A DNA stretch of 64,000 bases from the NCBI GenBank assembly GCA_030704615.1, contig CM060733.1, forward strand, positions 43,152,001-43,216,000, given 5' to 3'. This document shows, piece after piece, positions 35,519 through 49,200 of this stretch. The notes below the pieces were generated by a model. That model had not been told where the DNA came from and made no database searches. It saw only the letters and a list, made by a program, of their open reading frames with translations. Source of the stretch: Takakia lepidozioides (Eukaryota; Streptophyta; Takakiopsida; Takakiales; Takakiaceae). The translations under genes were made by a program, and so were the position numbers. Position 1 is the stretch's first letter. The number at the start of each line of letters is the position of its first letter.

Positions 35519-35999
35519 AATGTATCCGCTTGCAAGACGATCGGCAGAAGAGGAGGTGCGGGGATATGTGGTAACTTAGGCACGAACAGCGAGCCCATCC
35601 ACCCACTAATTTGCTGCAGCAAACACAAAAGAGAGGGATGCGATGAGAGTGAGCATGGGATCCGGCGTGTTGGTTGCGGTGGGGTCGGCAACTTGTGGAC
35701 TTGTGAATCTTACAACCCTAGTGTACCTGCTACCTACCTTCTTAGCTCAAATTGCAGATGATGAGGGGGAGTGTAGTTTATGAAGACAAATGGATAGCTG
35801 TGGACTGATAGCACAACGGATGACCATGAATAAAAATTCTCCGTGGTTTCCTTTTCATGAAAAAGAGGAATGCATGTGTTTCCGTCCTTCAAACTTTGGG
35901 TAAACAGCCTTCCAGCTCCAAAAGTAGTGCCTTCATTCACCCATCTTGTATTCATAATTTTACTGTACACTTCAAAACTACGTAGTCCTGGGTGAACAT
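35519..35999 (+). repeat. CCX 5' flank, copy 2 of the duplicated segment
   Basis: Matches 29609-30127 in direct orientation. It begins 15 bases upstream of the CCX ATG on the transcribed minus strand, so it contains the CCX leader and proximal promoter. Confidence 0.8.
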
Positions 36000-36539
36000 T
36001 TGCTGAAGTACCTAGCCACCATTCGCTCAGTGGCAACCTGGAGTCCCACCTCAGAATTGAGGGTGGGTGGGCAGTCACAAAAGTAAATAGAGAGATGCAT
36101 GTGGGAAGACCTGCAAGGGCGGCAGAGGCCATGGGCAGCAATTTTGCATGTAGCTGACAAGGCCATGCATTGCAGTCTTCCTTGAGTGTAATATCCTTCA
36201 ATGTCTCATAAGAGCTTTACATTGTAATGAACAATGGTGAGATAGTTATGCTTGTCATAGGCCCACACCTTCCTCTTTCTCACTGCCTTTCCACTCTGTC
36301 ATAATTGAGCCATGATGCATACCACACACATCATCAATGTGGGTATGCGTCCATCTCAGCTGCTTAGGCATCTTCAAGCAGAGTCTGAGGCTGCACTAAA
36401 GCTTAAGCAACATTTCAGGGAAGAGACATTCAAAAACTATTATCACACCTACATTGTGCACACAATAGTTGCTTTCCTTGAGGGGATGCAATTCATGGCC
36501 GCATATAAATCGTAGCCAAGAGGGCCACGTGACCAAAGA
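36000..36539. other. spacer between CCX and NSE2
   Basis: Contains the presumed NSE2 3' UTR. No other feature seen. Confidence 0.4.
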
Positions 36540-39151
36540 TCACTCGTCATTGTCATCAATGTCCACACACTCTTTCACCAGCTGCTTCTCCCGGACAGCA
36601 GCCTCTAGCTGGCGGAGCTCATCTATATCCTGCCATAACCTTTTATCGCTAACAAGCTTGCTTTCCATTAGTCGCGCACTGCAGCCTGTGTACAAAGTCA
36701 TTCACTCACTCAAAACAAATGGCAAACGTCCAAGTGCAGAACAGATTGATGCAGACACTTAGTAGCTAATATTCAGCTCATATTCAAAAACAGGGAAAAA
36801 TAGAAAAACCCACCACCAGCACTCTAACTGCACGTCTAAATGACAGAACAAAGAAGGAACTTGGTAAGGACCATGAAATACCTCAAAGAGCTTACAGATA
36901 GTAACACATAAGAAACGAAGAAACAAGTACAAACTAGAAGAAACATCGTCACTTTATCTTCCGCTATCAATTTTAATTGTACCCTTAAGATATCCACAAT
37001 TTTCATATTCTTGAATTGAGGATACAAGATAGGTTGAAACATTACCTGCAGCGGCACATTGACATGAACCCTCCGTTTTGTGACTTGCTAAGTAGCTTGT
37101 GGCCACCCCTCGATCATAAATATGATGACAATCCTCACTGCAGTTCAACCCAAGCTTAATCCAGGGTCCTCATGGTCCAATGCTCAATGTGATGGCCCAA
37201 TAGTTCTTTGTTTCTTGAGGAAGAACTATACCATAGGATGGTCCAAACCTCAAGTTCTTCCACAAGATAGTAGCCAGAGGGTTCTCGGGCAATTCGAGAA
37301 AACTGCGATAAGTAATCTCTGATATCATTATTGAAGATGCCTTTCTATCCTGCACTTCCATTCGTTTATTTTGTGCTTCCCTATCTCAGAATGGTTGGCT
37401 ACCAGTCCCTCTTGCTCCCTCATACAAACGCGACACACACAATCCTGCATCCATCCTCTGCTGTCCACACATATCATATAAAAAAACTATGGAAGCAAAA
37501 CTTGCATAAATAGATCAATAAATGTACCTGCGGACAGGGTCATCTAGGTCAACAACTGGCTTCCCACTGAGTGGGCATGTAAGATTTAAAACCGAGTACT
37601 TGCAGCTTGTAAGCAATACATCATTCACATCTCCCTCTGAATGTTCATCTCCAGACTTGTGATTTTTCTGCACAGATAATACGAAGTAACAGTGTTTCAT
37701 GTTCTTCCTAATCGAATTTCCAAAACCGGAAAATACAGAAATTTAGCAGGCCAAGTAACAACTGGACCAAAAACGCAGTTTACTTTAACATTAGATGATG
37801 CATGCGAAACGGCATTAACATCAGGGCAGTAGCAGGAAACATGTGTGTACCATATTACCCAGATTCCGTGGCAGCTGCCCGCAAGGGTTTCCTCCCCTGC
37901 CTCTAATTATTCAGGCTATCTGCTCATCTCAAACATCGTCATGGCAATAACTTCTCAGAGGTCCAATACTTCTTTCATAAATTTCAAAACAGATTATCCT
38001 TGATTTTCGACATCACCCCTATAGATTACCTTGCATTCAGCTCTCGCCTCTCCATCGACATATTGCAAAACTTCTATGATGCCGTCCTCCTCATCCACCC
38101 GCGTATCTGATCTCACATCCTTTGGCATGTCTGCCATCTTTGAAACTGTGGTACCAACGAAGGCTGTAGTTTCCACAGCTTTCCAATCAGCAGCATTGAT
38201 TGTCTCACCATCATTGCTACATGCACAACTGGCATTCAAGTTGCAAGAAAAATTTTCAGCTAAAGAGGAGACTGCTTCCATGTAAGTATCCCGAAAATGA
38301 GGTTTGCGATCCCCGTAGCCAGATGGTTGTGATTGATCATGACTGACCTGCATGAAGCCACAGTTCTTCTTAGTGGTCTTTGTAGTCGCTTTCTTGAGCC
38401 ACTGCTCACCAAAACTATCCTCCACGATCCCCCCAAACTTGTGCCTCTCATTTGCCCTTGTTCCTTCCACCCAATCGAACATTTGTGGCTTAAAGTCTTT
38501 ACAACCCCTGACATCTTCCCATTCAGCAGACAACGGGATAGAGGCAAGATCCTCCCTGGCAACTTTCTGGTTGCTGCACGCATCCATTGTGTTTTTCTGT
38601 GGTGTCTTATGACACCCTTTTGTTTTCTCTATGCAATTCGAGGGGGATGGCTTACAATCTGGGCACTCTTCAAGCGATGATTCATCTGCACATACCTGCG
38701 CCGGATCACAGGAACCATTCTTCATCCACATGTTGCTTACCGTATAGTCAGTGTCTTCCTTCTTGTCCTTCTTCAGTCCTCCTGGGTCTTTGACTGTAGT
38801 GTTCACTGATGGTTTCTTCTCTTCAAGTTTCTTACAGGGCTGCTCTGCCAACCCCTGTGCCTTGCTACTCCCCTTGTCACTACTCCCTGACTTCCTACCA
38901 TGACCAACAAGTTCAACCATTTCGGGCTTCACTAGATCCTTCTTAAGAGCATCATGGCAGAAACCTACTACTTCTTTCCCATCTCTTTCAGAATAGAGGT
39001 TGCTCTCCTGCAATTTCCTTATTGCTGGTTTTTCGATGCCGTCAGCCCTTTCTAGCCCTAACCCCCACAATTCCTGATGGGATTCGCCAAAGTTTGTCAT
39101 GCAACCTACACATCTAGTTTTGATGCCGCATTCCACATTCTGTGCTCCCAT
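36540..39151 (-). CDS. NSE2/MMS21 (HPY2-type) SUMO E3 ligase with long N-terminal extension
   Basis: Four exons: 38030-39151, 37528-37667, 37046-37137, 36540-36685; phases agree and give 499 residues. The C-terminal part is an SP-RING: CPLSGKPVVDLDDPVR, then EDCHHIYDR and CQCAAAGC, followed by a helical acidic tail (LWQDIDELRQLE... DIDDNDE). The metal-binding Cys and His positions expected of NSE2 are present. NSE2 is the SUMO ligase subunit of the SMC5/6 complex, acting in DNA repair and, as Arabidopsis HIGH PLOIDY2, in meristem cell-cycle control. Arabidopsis HPY2 is about 250 residues with a helical N-terminal arm that docks on SMC5. Here exon 1 instead supplies about 374 residues rich in Lys, Ser, Glu and paired Cys (CVGCMTNFGE, CPDCKPSPSNC) and no obvious coiled arm. 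The ATG at 39151 is the first in the frame. The SP-RING assignment is strong; the extension could include unrecognised introns. Confidence 0.85.
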
Positions 39152-40201
39152 CCCTTCTCCAATTATGGCACAAACATAATGAATCAGTATATCAAGAGTC
39201 AGCTGTTCTCCTGAGAAGAGTACACTACCAAACTTGCAAGATGCGTGCGTGCGTGCGTGCGTGAGACAGAGAGAGAGATGGGCTGCTACATACGAACATC
39301 GATTACGACGTACCCGAAGGACAAGCGCATTTTCGAAGACGGTTGTTGGGTTTCAGTCCACACCGTAAGTGAGACTCAGTCCACGTTTTGAAGAGCTGGC
39401 ATTGACATCATACCAGAAATCCTCACAAGTTCGAGGCCGTCATCGCTCCGTGCACCTTGTATACCAACCCAACAAATTACCTAGTAGGAGGAATCACACC
39501 GACATGCGAGAATGCACAAATCCTTCCCGAAACAACGGTTGAGGAGATCCTTGCTCCTCCTTTGCGCTTGCGGCCTCCACGGATCCTGCGAAAAAACGCG
39601 TCCTTGCTCGATTGAACTGAGCGATTGGGGCGCTTTCAGATCTCTACGCCACCATTTGTTCCTAAAAATGATGTTCCCTCGTTAGAATGTGAGATGGGTT
39701 CATTTCATTTGCCCATCTTTTAATCGGATTAGTCTGTGTGTATACCTGCACGTATGTATGCAGGCCGGAATAATCAATGGACGCCCCGCGTGGAGCTGGC
39801 GACTTTGTTGTGGAGTACAGAAGGAGGAGATGGCAGTGGAATCACACGTCTGTGACGATCTTTGTAGGAACGGGTGTGCAGTCTGACGCAGAACATGGCA
39901 AGGGATGGATTGGTACAGCACTCATTGTGCACGCAGTGCTATGCTCCACGATCACTGTCTCTAACTTGGGTCGCCTCAAGTGTCAGGGTTCCAGATGTGC
40001 AGCTACACAATGCAGTTGATAATGAGGGACCATGAGCTCATATCGGGGCTGTATGAGGCTCCCGGTCACTCGGTCCCATGCTAGAGTAGGAGAGAAGGAA
40101 TAAAACAATTGTGTCCCTGGCTGTCAAAGGGATAAGTAGAAACAAAACAGTAGGATAATGCAGGAAAGAGAATGCCACATGATTTCTGTGTGCACAAATG
40201 T
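39152..40201. other. spacer and probable NSE2 promoter
   Basis: No gene seen. A TGCG tetranucleotide repeat occupies 39242-39263, about 100 bases upstream of the NSE2 ATG, followed by an AG-rich run. Confidence 0.35.
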
Positions 40202-43200
40202 CTAGAGCATGGACTCTTCTGCAGTCTCAATGGTGGCCCTGTCACGGTGTTTCACAACCCAATCTATGAAGTCAAAGGTGCCTGCCAACAAGCTATGGGC
40301 TTGTGAAACCACGAGCACTGTACTATGTGGCAACCCCTTGAGCACTGCCACCACCCTTGCTTGCCCCTCTCCATCCAGATGCTGCAATTAAACCAACCAC
40401 ATGAGAAATCGACAAAAGCTTTAGTCTCGCACAATAGAAACAGTGACGGACAACTGGCACCCCATGCATTCCAACTCCTCAATTCCCTTCTATCATGAAT
40501 TAACCATCCATCTCTTTTGGTGAGCTCTCTCTTGTTCTCAACATTCAACAACCTTGTCTTGCAGTGACGTACCGAGTATAAGGAGCGTACCTGCAGAACT
40601 TCATCAAGGACAAGGAGGTTACAATCTACACCCCCCCGTTGTGAAGCAAACTCCGCGTATCCTAGAGCCAGTGCCAATGACTGCCATCCCACCTCACCCT
40701 GAGTTACATTCATACTAGACCTGGTAGAATTGGCACAGTATCCACTCACGTAAGTCAGAAGACCTGCTCTGGACAACAGAAAGTCACCAGTGTTTCATGC
40801 AAGAGAGACAAACACATCCAACTGACCCTGCTTGTGCATAGCTTCAAGGCCATATATTTGGTGATGTTATAAACAGATCAAAGAAGCAGGCAATACACCT
40901 GATTCAGATGTTCTCTACCTGATGGAAGTAAGGGTGACACAAATTGGAGTGCATGATCTAACAGCTTCTACTCACTGACTATTCCCTGCATTGGCTGTGA
41001 AGACTGCACTGCACATACTTTTCTAGACCCCTTGGAGCACCACAGGTCAGGCTCGGTCGGTATTAAGAGGCTGAAAGCCGCACATCACTGTAGACGTGCG
41101 AGGCCTCTCTTGGTCAGAAGAGTGTGACAGAAGTAGTGTTTCTGTCATACTTCCCTTGTTCATATAGTGCAAATTAGCAGCTTATAGAACATTACCACTG
41201 ATTCTGGCTGGTTTGTAGGAATGTCTACCTACCACTGATACTGATTTTAGAGTCAAGTGGCTGGAAGTATGGAGTGCCACCAACTCAACTTAATCAAGAG
41301 TCACGTGGTTGGTACTATCTTTACTCCAAAACTTGTGGAGGTGGTTGGTGACCAGGTCAAGAAAAAAACTCAAGCCTCACAATATCAAGTTTCCTAATTC
41401 TGACACAGGACATTGGCTACTGTAGGCCAGCCAAAAGAGCAATGAACATTGATGGGATCACGTAGAAGGTGCATACCTACATTGCAGTATGCTGCTGCTA
41501 CAGAGCCTAGCACAAGATATCAGGGACTAGTTTGACATCAAATTGGTTCGTTAGGAACTTGCATGGACATACCATTCTCTCGCTTATGGGACAAGAAGAA
41601 GAAAGAAACAACAAGAGAGAGGGGCCACAAACAGCCCAAAAGCAACTAAAGCTCAAGGGATTGTCTAAGAGTCAATGCTTCATGCAGGTAAGTTGCCAAG
41701 CATTTCTAATCTCGAGAAAGATCTTTTTCATGTGGTGCAAAAATACGAATTGGAAAAGTATGCAGTGAAAACTTGCCAAACGCCTGCGCTCTCCCCCACT
41801 TAGTTGACGAAGTGCACGATGCTCCAGGGTGCCATTGGACAGGTGCACAACTGCTATCTTGTCAATGGCCTCTACAGACACTTTGCTGCTTTTGATGATC
41901 TTGGTAGGCTTTAGTAACAATTCCAAGGAACCACCAGACAGTGATTCCAAGTACCTCGCCGTCCTCTCTTGCACCTCTGCCAAGGCTCCTTCTAAGATGT
42001 AGCTCTGCAGACTCGAACAAATGCGGAACCACTCAGCTGTGTCCGTAAATGATACTAATACACATGGTTGAAGCAAAAATATGTTTTGACCTCATGGCCA
42101 TGGCATATAAGCGACTAGGATTTCACACTGATCAAGCCTGACAACTGCTTGAAAAGAATGTGCTCACATGTACTGCAACATGGTATAATAGTGCAAAGAA
42201 ATTCATGTTCAAAACGGCCATGGCAAATAATGCACCTGGACACCCGTCAGGCCGAAACTAGTATGTATTTCCTTCAGCCACCCAGCCTCCTCCAAGGAGA
42301 GCTTCAGGAGGGACTCATTCTCCAGGATATCAGCCTGCAAGGTCGCATACAATCTAGAAATGACCTTGAACTCTGCCTCGTATGGATTCTCGTTATTCTT
42401 CACCATAGTGCACTTGATCCTTAGCTGCTCTACTGTGGTCTTGCAAGTTTTCCCTGACAGCACTTTGCCTTCTAGTTGTTGAATCAAGTATCTCAAATCT
42501 CCTTCCCTTGCATCCATTTCTTCACTGGATAGGTCTCTAATGTTTTCATTGGAGTTGTTGGGTGAGAGTGAATCTTCTGTAACAGGAAAGTCAGCTGTAG
42601 ATGCCTGCCATGATGCTGAAGAAAGAAACTTTGAAGCAGCATTTAGAACCATTTGAGCAGATGTCACACCTTGTCGAATCCTATTGAGCTGCAAATAACA
42701 TCACGTCCAGCTTCCCGTCAAGCCTGCTAGGCAAGTCACAAGGCTTTGATACACTCACATAGCAAAAATGAAACCAACTGGCAATCAATCATTCTCAGTG
42801 AGTGCTGCCCTCTTTAGATGTAGAACTTGCAAACAGCAGGACTCTCCTGTTACAGCAGCCCTCTTGTCATATGATAGTCCAAACTGCAGCTCCCTCTGGT
42901 TACCCTTACAAACAAAGTCCCTGTAACACTTTGTATGCAAACGATGACAATGTTCAAGACACCAGAAGCCCTATCCTCATAAATCAACAAAAGCTTCTAA
43001 GGCTATAGGAAATACACCAAGAAGTCATGCATTCTAGATTGCACCAGAGGCCTTCAATAAGCAGGTTAACAGCTGCTGGATACATGTGAAAGTAGTTTCA
43101 CAGAGGTTTGCTTGAATGCATCCTGAGCTTTCGCCAGTTTGGCATTTTCCTCAGCTATGCCTCTCCGCACACGCTTAAGCTCCTCCTCACTGTTCTTGTG

Positions 43201-46200
43201 CTCCTGCTCATGTATCAATATCCCAAGGTGATTGTCAGACTGAAGGTGGTCTTGTGATGATAAAGCTGCATGGCTGTTCCCCTGTATGTTCAAGTAGAGA
43301 AAAAGAAGGTCCACGGGGGACAAAAATAGACCACCAAGAGGAAAAGCGAGAAGAAAACTTGTTGGTCCAACAGGCCATAGGGTTGACTGAAAGGAAGTTC
43401 CATATGAGATTTTAAATACCAAACATGACTTAAACCCTAACAAACTCCCTATATTTGCTGGAGGGCCTCATGCTGGTAGGCCACGAAAGCAGTTCTGGTG
43501 TTTTAACTGATGGCCTCTGTGAAAGATGACCAGTCATGGAAAAGACAGTAGTATCTCCATCCAACCTCATACTACATTGGACAGGAGGAAAGAAATGGCG
43601 TTTTTCTCCCACATCGACAAGTTGCATACTGGAAACCCTAGGCATGTCATCAATCCATAGAGTTCAGTTGACTCCCAATTTTCCCAGGGCTATAAGGATA
43701 TGGAGAGTGTGACAGACAAGTAGTCCACATAAGGGTGCGATCTATCTCTGATATAAATGTGTCTTTGCAAAACTGGAGCTTCGTTTGAGCTGAGCTCCGA
43801 ACCTTACATCCTTTGCACAAGTCATCCTCTTAAGATCCTTTCTGATTCCGTTGCTCTTGTATTGCTTCGTGAGGTTTAAACACTTGCCAATTTGAAGGCA
43901 AATCCCTCAGATAGACCATGAACTATCGCTGAGCTCAATCCTGGCAGCTTACGTTCCAGCAGCAACCCTGGTCTGGGAAGGAAGCTGATGAGTGGTCAGT
44001 TCAAACCAAATGATGTGAGAATGTTGTAAGGTTCCTAGACCCAATTATCCTTCTTAGTAGCTCGATCATTTGTCTCTGACTTGACTCTGTGAGTTCTAGT
44101 CCCCGAAATCTCGCCGATAGTGTTGTGGGAGTGATAAGCTAGCCAAACAACCACTTCCTGAGGACAGTGCCTCTGATGTTTACTTGGCTGGTCTAGTATT
44201 TGAGAGACGAAGCTCAGCAACTGCCAAACCTGTCTGTCACAATATCATATGGAGGGTCAGGAGATGAGGGGTACTTGTATCCTATACATGGATTGCCATC
44301 CATGTGAAGGAGTCAATACCTCAATCGCATGACCCACAAAGAAGAACATTTTCATACGTTGTGTCATTGTAGGAGATAAGTTAACAGAGACAAGGAATCT
44401 GCTTAGCGAGTACGGACAAAGACACCCCAACTCAGACTGAGGCAACCTCTACATCAGAAACTCGTCACTCTGGAAGACTCTGGGGGAGAGAGGACATCCC
44501 TAGTTCAAGCCAATGCTACTCTACACCTTGGCAGACAGCTCCCCCGCTGCTCTCACCCTGCCAATGACACTCTTGATCACCGCTTCTTGAACTTTTGTCT
44601 CTTGTAGCCAGTTCACAAGAGAAGACAATGAACATACTCTCTATCTTTCTCTTCCATAATGGGGCTGATTTGTGAAGATGTGATTTAGCGTAGAGCTCCT
44701 GAAACCTGAAACCTGGGCCCAGTTTGTCTCTGCTCTTATGTAGAGAAGAGAAAGAAACAAGGAAAGTAAGTTTCTACAAAGCTAAGCAAAATGTTAGCCT
44801 GAACACGGCGCAAGTTGTTCATGAATTTATAGGCTCTAGCTCGTCCATGAACCGCATTGTTTGATGCCTTAACGCAGAAACACACCTCTAAGAATAGCTG
44901 ACGCTGATCCCGTGAGGTGGTCAAATCAGCCTCAAGCTGCAGCAGACTTTGAGAGGCATGGTTAGCATCAATAGGTTGCAGGCAGTTCTCACACAGTAAT
45001 GACCCTGCCACATTCATTTTGAAAGCCTCCAGCATTTCCCTCCTCTTACCCACGTCCGCCTCTGCATTCTTCACCTGCCATGCAAGAAAACATCTTGTCA
45101 CTCTCTGCAACAAAAGACTGATAAGAAAATCTTGACCCAATAAGAGAAACTGCGAACAAGACAAAGAACCAACTTCCTGATGGCTGCAGCAAATACCTGA
45201 CTAAAACCCTCAATGGACTCGTAAGGTGAAGAAGTCGGGACACTTGGAGGTAGGAAACACACGGTCTATGCTTTGGTCACCACCTGAGAATGAGTTGTGT
45301 GCTTGTCGAACAACACCATGAGTGAAAGATGTTACCACCTTCTCTACAGAGAGCGCCTATCTTCAAGCACCAGTTAGCACCGTCGAGTGAATATAACTTT
45401 GGCTTTACATCCATGTTCTGAAGACTGTGATATATTCTCTCTCTGGAAAAGCATCCACCAGATGCCCCGGGGGTTAAGGCAAAAGGCTACCTTGCAAGTG
45501 GTTGTGGGTTCAACGTACATAGGTGTACATCGCCGCTTACAGCCAACCGAGCTACCAAAATGGGGGTCACTATGTCAACACAGGTCACCTAATACATGCT
45601 GGTTCTTGTGGTTTTTGAGTCTTTTGCGGGGGAATTGATAACCATGTTGACCCCGTTACAGCCATTAGCAGGTGTCCACCTTCCAAAGGGAAGGAAGTAG
45701 CTGTTCAGGGTGGAAATTTACCAGACTCAAACCATATGAAAACAAGGAATGTCACCTTGTCAGACATTTGTGCTGTTCTTTCCAATAGAGTCTCAAGAAG
45801 TTCTGCATTGCCTGTCTTCACTGTCCCAGCTTGCCTCTTGGGTGCGGTCCATGCCTCCATGCCATCTTGAAGGGCCTGCTCCAACCTCTTGCCCAGAAGC
45901 TCCCAAGAACACAATGCAGCTGCCACCTTTGCATGCAACTGACTGCAAGTTGCTATTGCACCCTGCAGCTTCAGTTCCGCATCGCACAGTTCTGCTTCAT
46001 TTGTTGCCACTTGTTCACCCCTACATTCTCACCTTCTCTTTAGTATAATATTCTGCTTTTCTACTGACTTTAGGCTGTCTACAAAACTGGGTGTAGACTC
46101 TGTGGCATCCCTGGTTCTTCAAACATTGATAGCGTTGCTACAAAGAAGCTAACACAGGAAAGAATGGCATGCATGTTTAAGACTCCAACTGCACTTGATT

Positions 46201-49200
46201 TGGTAGCATGTACACAAAACAACAACTTGCTAGCGCAACTAAAACGACTAATCTGCCTTGGGTTGCTGTAGAAGGTTCTTCTCTACCTGCGTCTCTCCCA
46301 TTCATGTGAGCAACACATGCACTCATCCACCTGCAGGTACAGCACATTTTGCTTCAGCAAAGGAGTCCTTTTGATCCCTTAGTCTGTACTTGATGCATGC
46401 AAGGTTAAAGTGCATGGGACTAGAATTGCACCCAGATAAGACTGTAAGGAGGAGCGACAGAAACCTTTCTCAAGAATGAGGTGCTGAGGCCAAACGAACC
46501 TCACAAAAGTGCACACTGAGCAAGAAGAAGGGGACCTTCATTTTTAGTTGCTGATGTTGTTGAGCCAGCTGTTGAACGGCACCCTCAAGGCGCTCCACTT
46601 CTGTGCGCTTCATACAAAGTACTTTCATACTGTGCTCCCGGGCAGCCACCCACACCTCCATCACCATGAACTTGCTCAACTCCTCCTGTGCAACTTCATC
46701 AAATCAGCTTCCTCCAACATGTTATCATGGTGCAAGCCTTCAAAAAAAGATATGCGCTAACTTTTCTTACAGTTCCAGCTACTCAACTGCCCATTACTCC
46801 AGTGTTGTGGCTAAGCGGGCCTACCTTAAAGTCCTTGTCAGAGGCTTCAAGCAACCCACCAGCACCATACTGCCCATGAAATACTGTCCGGTGAAGGACC
46901 GAGGTGCCTCTGCAGTGCTTAAGCAGATGCAAATAGGTACATAAGCATATGTTGGGGAAAGAAAAAAACACGGTAGCAACAAACTTCGAGCTTACGGTTA
47001 CAAGCTATTGGATACTTTTGCAGCATATAGCATTAGCTCACTCACAAACCTGGACAGCTAGACATTCCAATATATTGTTAAACAGATGTCTGGAGCCACC
47101 TGTGAAGTGCAGAATAGTCAACATTTCCCTAAGGATTAATCTCCAGGAGATCCCATTACAAGACGTCATGAATAAAGCCCTGCCAACCAAACATATGCAC
47201 ACATTCCATTCCACTTTAATTGCCATGTGAAAGAACCAGGAACAAGCTAAGAGAGTACATGAACTCATCAATGCACTGTTGAGTCATCCGAATCTCCTGG
47301 CATGTCTTATCCTCACCATCGACAACAAACTTCAGCCCAGATTTTCTGCAACAAGATTACCAGCCAGTCATGCCGTGAAGTATGCTCTCTGGTTTTCAAC
47401 AACCTGTTGGCACCTGAAAAATATGAAATAGCATCATAGACTAGGATGCACAAAAGCAAGTCGGAGCATTCCAACAGAGAGACCAGTATGTGATATTGAA
47501 AAGAGCATAGATAAGGGCCACACCCTTGAGCCACGTGTCAAGAGGCCAAAGAACACCCTTTCACTAAGAACAAGATACAAACTTATCAGTCCTTGCCTTT
47601 GCTCAACACCCCTGCCTAATATTCCTTTTGATGGGCCCATGCGTTTGTGACACTCTTTTGATGTGTCTTCTCCATAAACACTCAATTCCCTGCTACTGGA
47701 TTGCAATCAGCTGCAATGTGCCGTAGAAACTTTTGGCTGAGTCTCATGTGACAGAGGGGCTGATCCCTCCGTTGACTCAGGAGGTTAAGTACACCACAAT
47801 GACTGGGCAATGTATAAACGACAAATGAGTAGATTCTCAACCTCTCTTTTTAATCCCACTCCTCCTTGCAAAAAGGTTGCTCCACGGGATGTTTCCTAAA
47901 GACCTGTGGATTTCTTGTGAACAAAAAGTAGTCAACATGTACTAAATGGTGCATTTAATTAAAGATAACGTGAAGGGATGATCTTAGAGAGAAAACTTCC
48001 ATCTTCTTCTCGTCTTGGAGATAATCTCTTCATCTCTCTCTGTGTCAACCAAGATCTTTTGGTTGTCTTGAAGTTCTGCTATGACCAATTAGCTCACAAA
48101 TAAATTCTATTCAATCCCTGTGGATATGTCTTTGGCCCCTGTGGATATTAATAAAACAACTATAAAGGAAAAAATAACCATTTAACAGGTTAAACTCAGT
48201 AGAAGGTAATTTATGGAGCTCCATACACAAGCATAATGCAAATGGCAAGCAACAACGGGTGCACACAATCTACCTGCCTGCTACTCGTTCTACAGTGAAA
48301 GGTGTTCCATTGATGGTGCCATCCACCCGTACACGTGCACATTTGGCATTATGATGCACCACCTCTGCTGCTGTCAATCCACGAACTGAATCTGGCCGTG
48401 CATCTGTGGAGCCTGGACCAACTATCCATGTTAGTTCACTTGTATGATTATGTACCCTCCGCCTCCTATGCCAATGGTTGGCGGCCATATATGGCCTCCC
48501 TGTCTGCAGCCGTAGTTGACAAGGCCTAGACAGCAAAAACAGGTCAAGTACCTGTGAGGGCCCACAGAGGAGCCATAACAAGGGTGGTCTTTCCAGCACC
48601 ATTGCTGTCTGCACCGCTTGAGTCCAAATTTTGGCCCGAAACTATTCGCACGCCTCTCTCTGCAAGTGGGTACTTTACGGGCTCTAGGAATACCCCAAAA
48701 CCCTCCATTTCGATACCCTCCAACTTCAAATGCACTGCACAGGAGTAACCAACCAGCTAGATCAGTGACTAATGCAGGATTCAAGAACAGGCATTGTGGA
48801 AAAACACTTTCCACCACCACAATGCTACTTCAGTTGGTGCATGCTTAAAAGGTTTCATAACAAGATATTTAAGTCAGTCTGTAAGCGTCAACTTCACTAC
48901 ATTGCTTGCCATACCATTGTGGACAAAAATGGAAAAAATTGTGAGTGCGTTTCCAAACCAAGCATAACTTATGGTATCACTGCGCAGGGCTACTGCCTTC
49001 CGGTGGGAAGGTGGACATGTGGTTTGAACCCGCAACCACTAGTGAGGTGGCTTGTGACATTATTATTGGGCTAAATGTTGGTTGTCCCATTGTGGACATA
49101 AAAAAGTCCACCCCGAACAGGAGGCAGTACCCACAAGGGGAAATGGCCCTTGTCTACACTGGCTTTCACCGGAGTCTTTTCGCTTTCATCGACACAGATC

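Noticed and set aside
45756-46010. exact 5' border of SbcC exon 14
   Set aside because: No acceptor fits phase 0 with a good pyrimidine tract. A further small coiled-coil exon may exist, so I left the border open rather than force it.
47038-47090. candidate extra exon between SbcC exons 11 and 12
   Set aside because: With the available phase it gives a stop. Splicing exon 11 directly to 46909 yields the expected Q-loop motif in frame.
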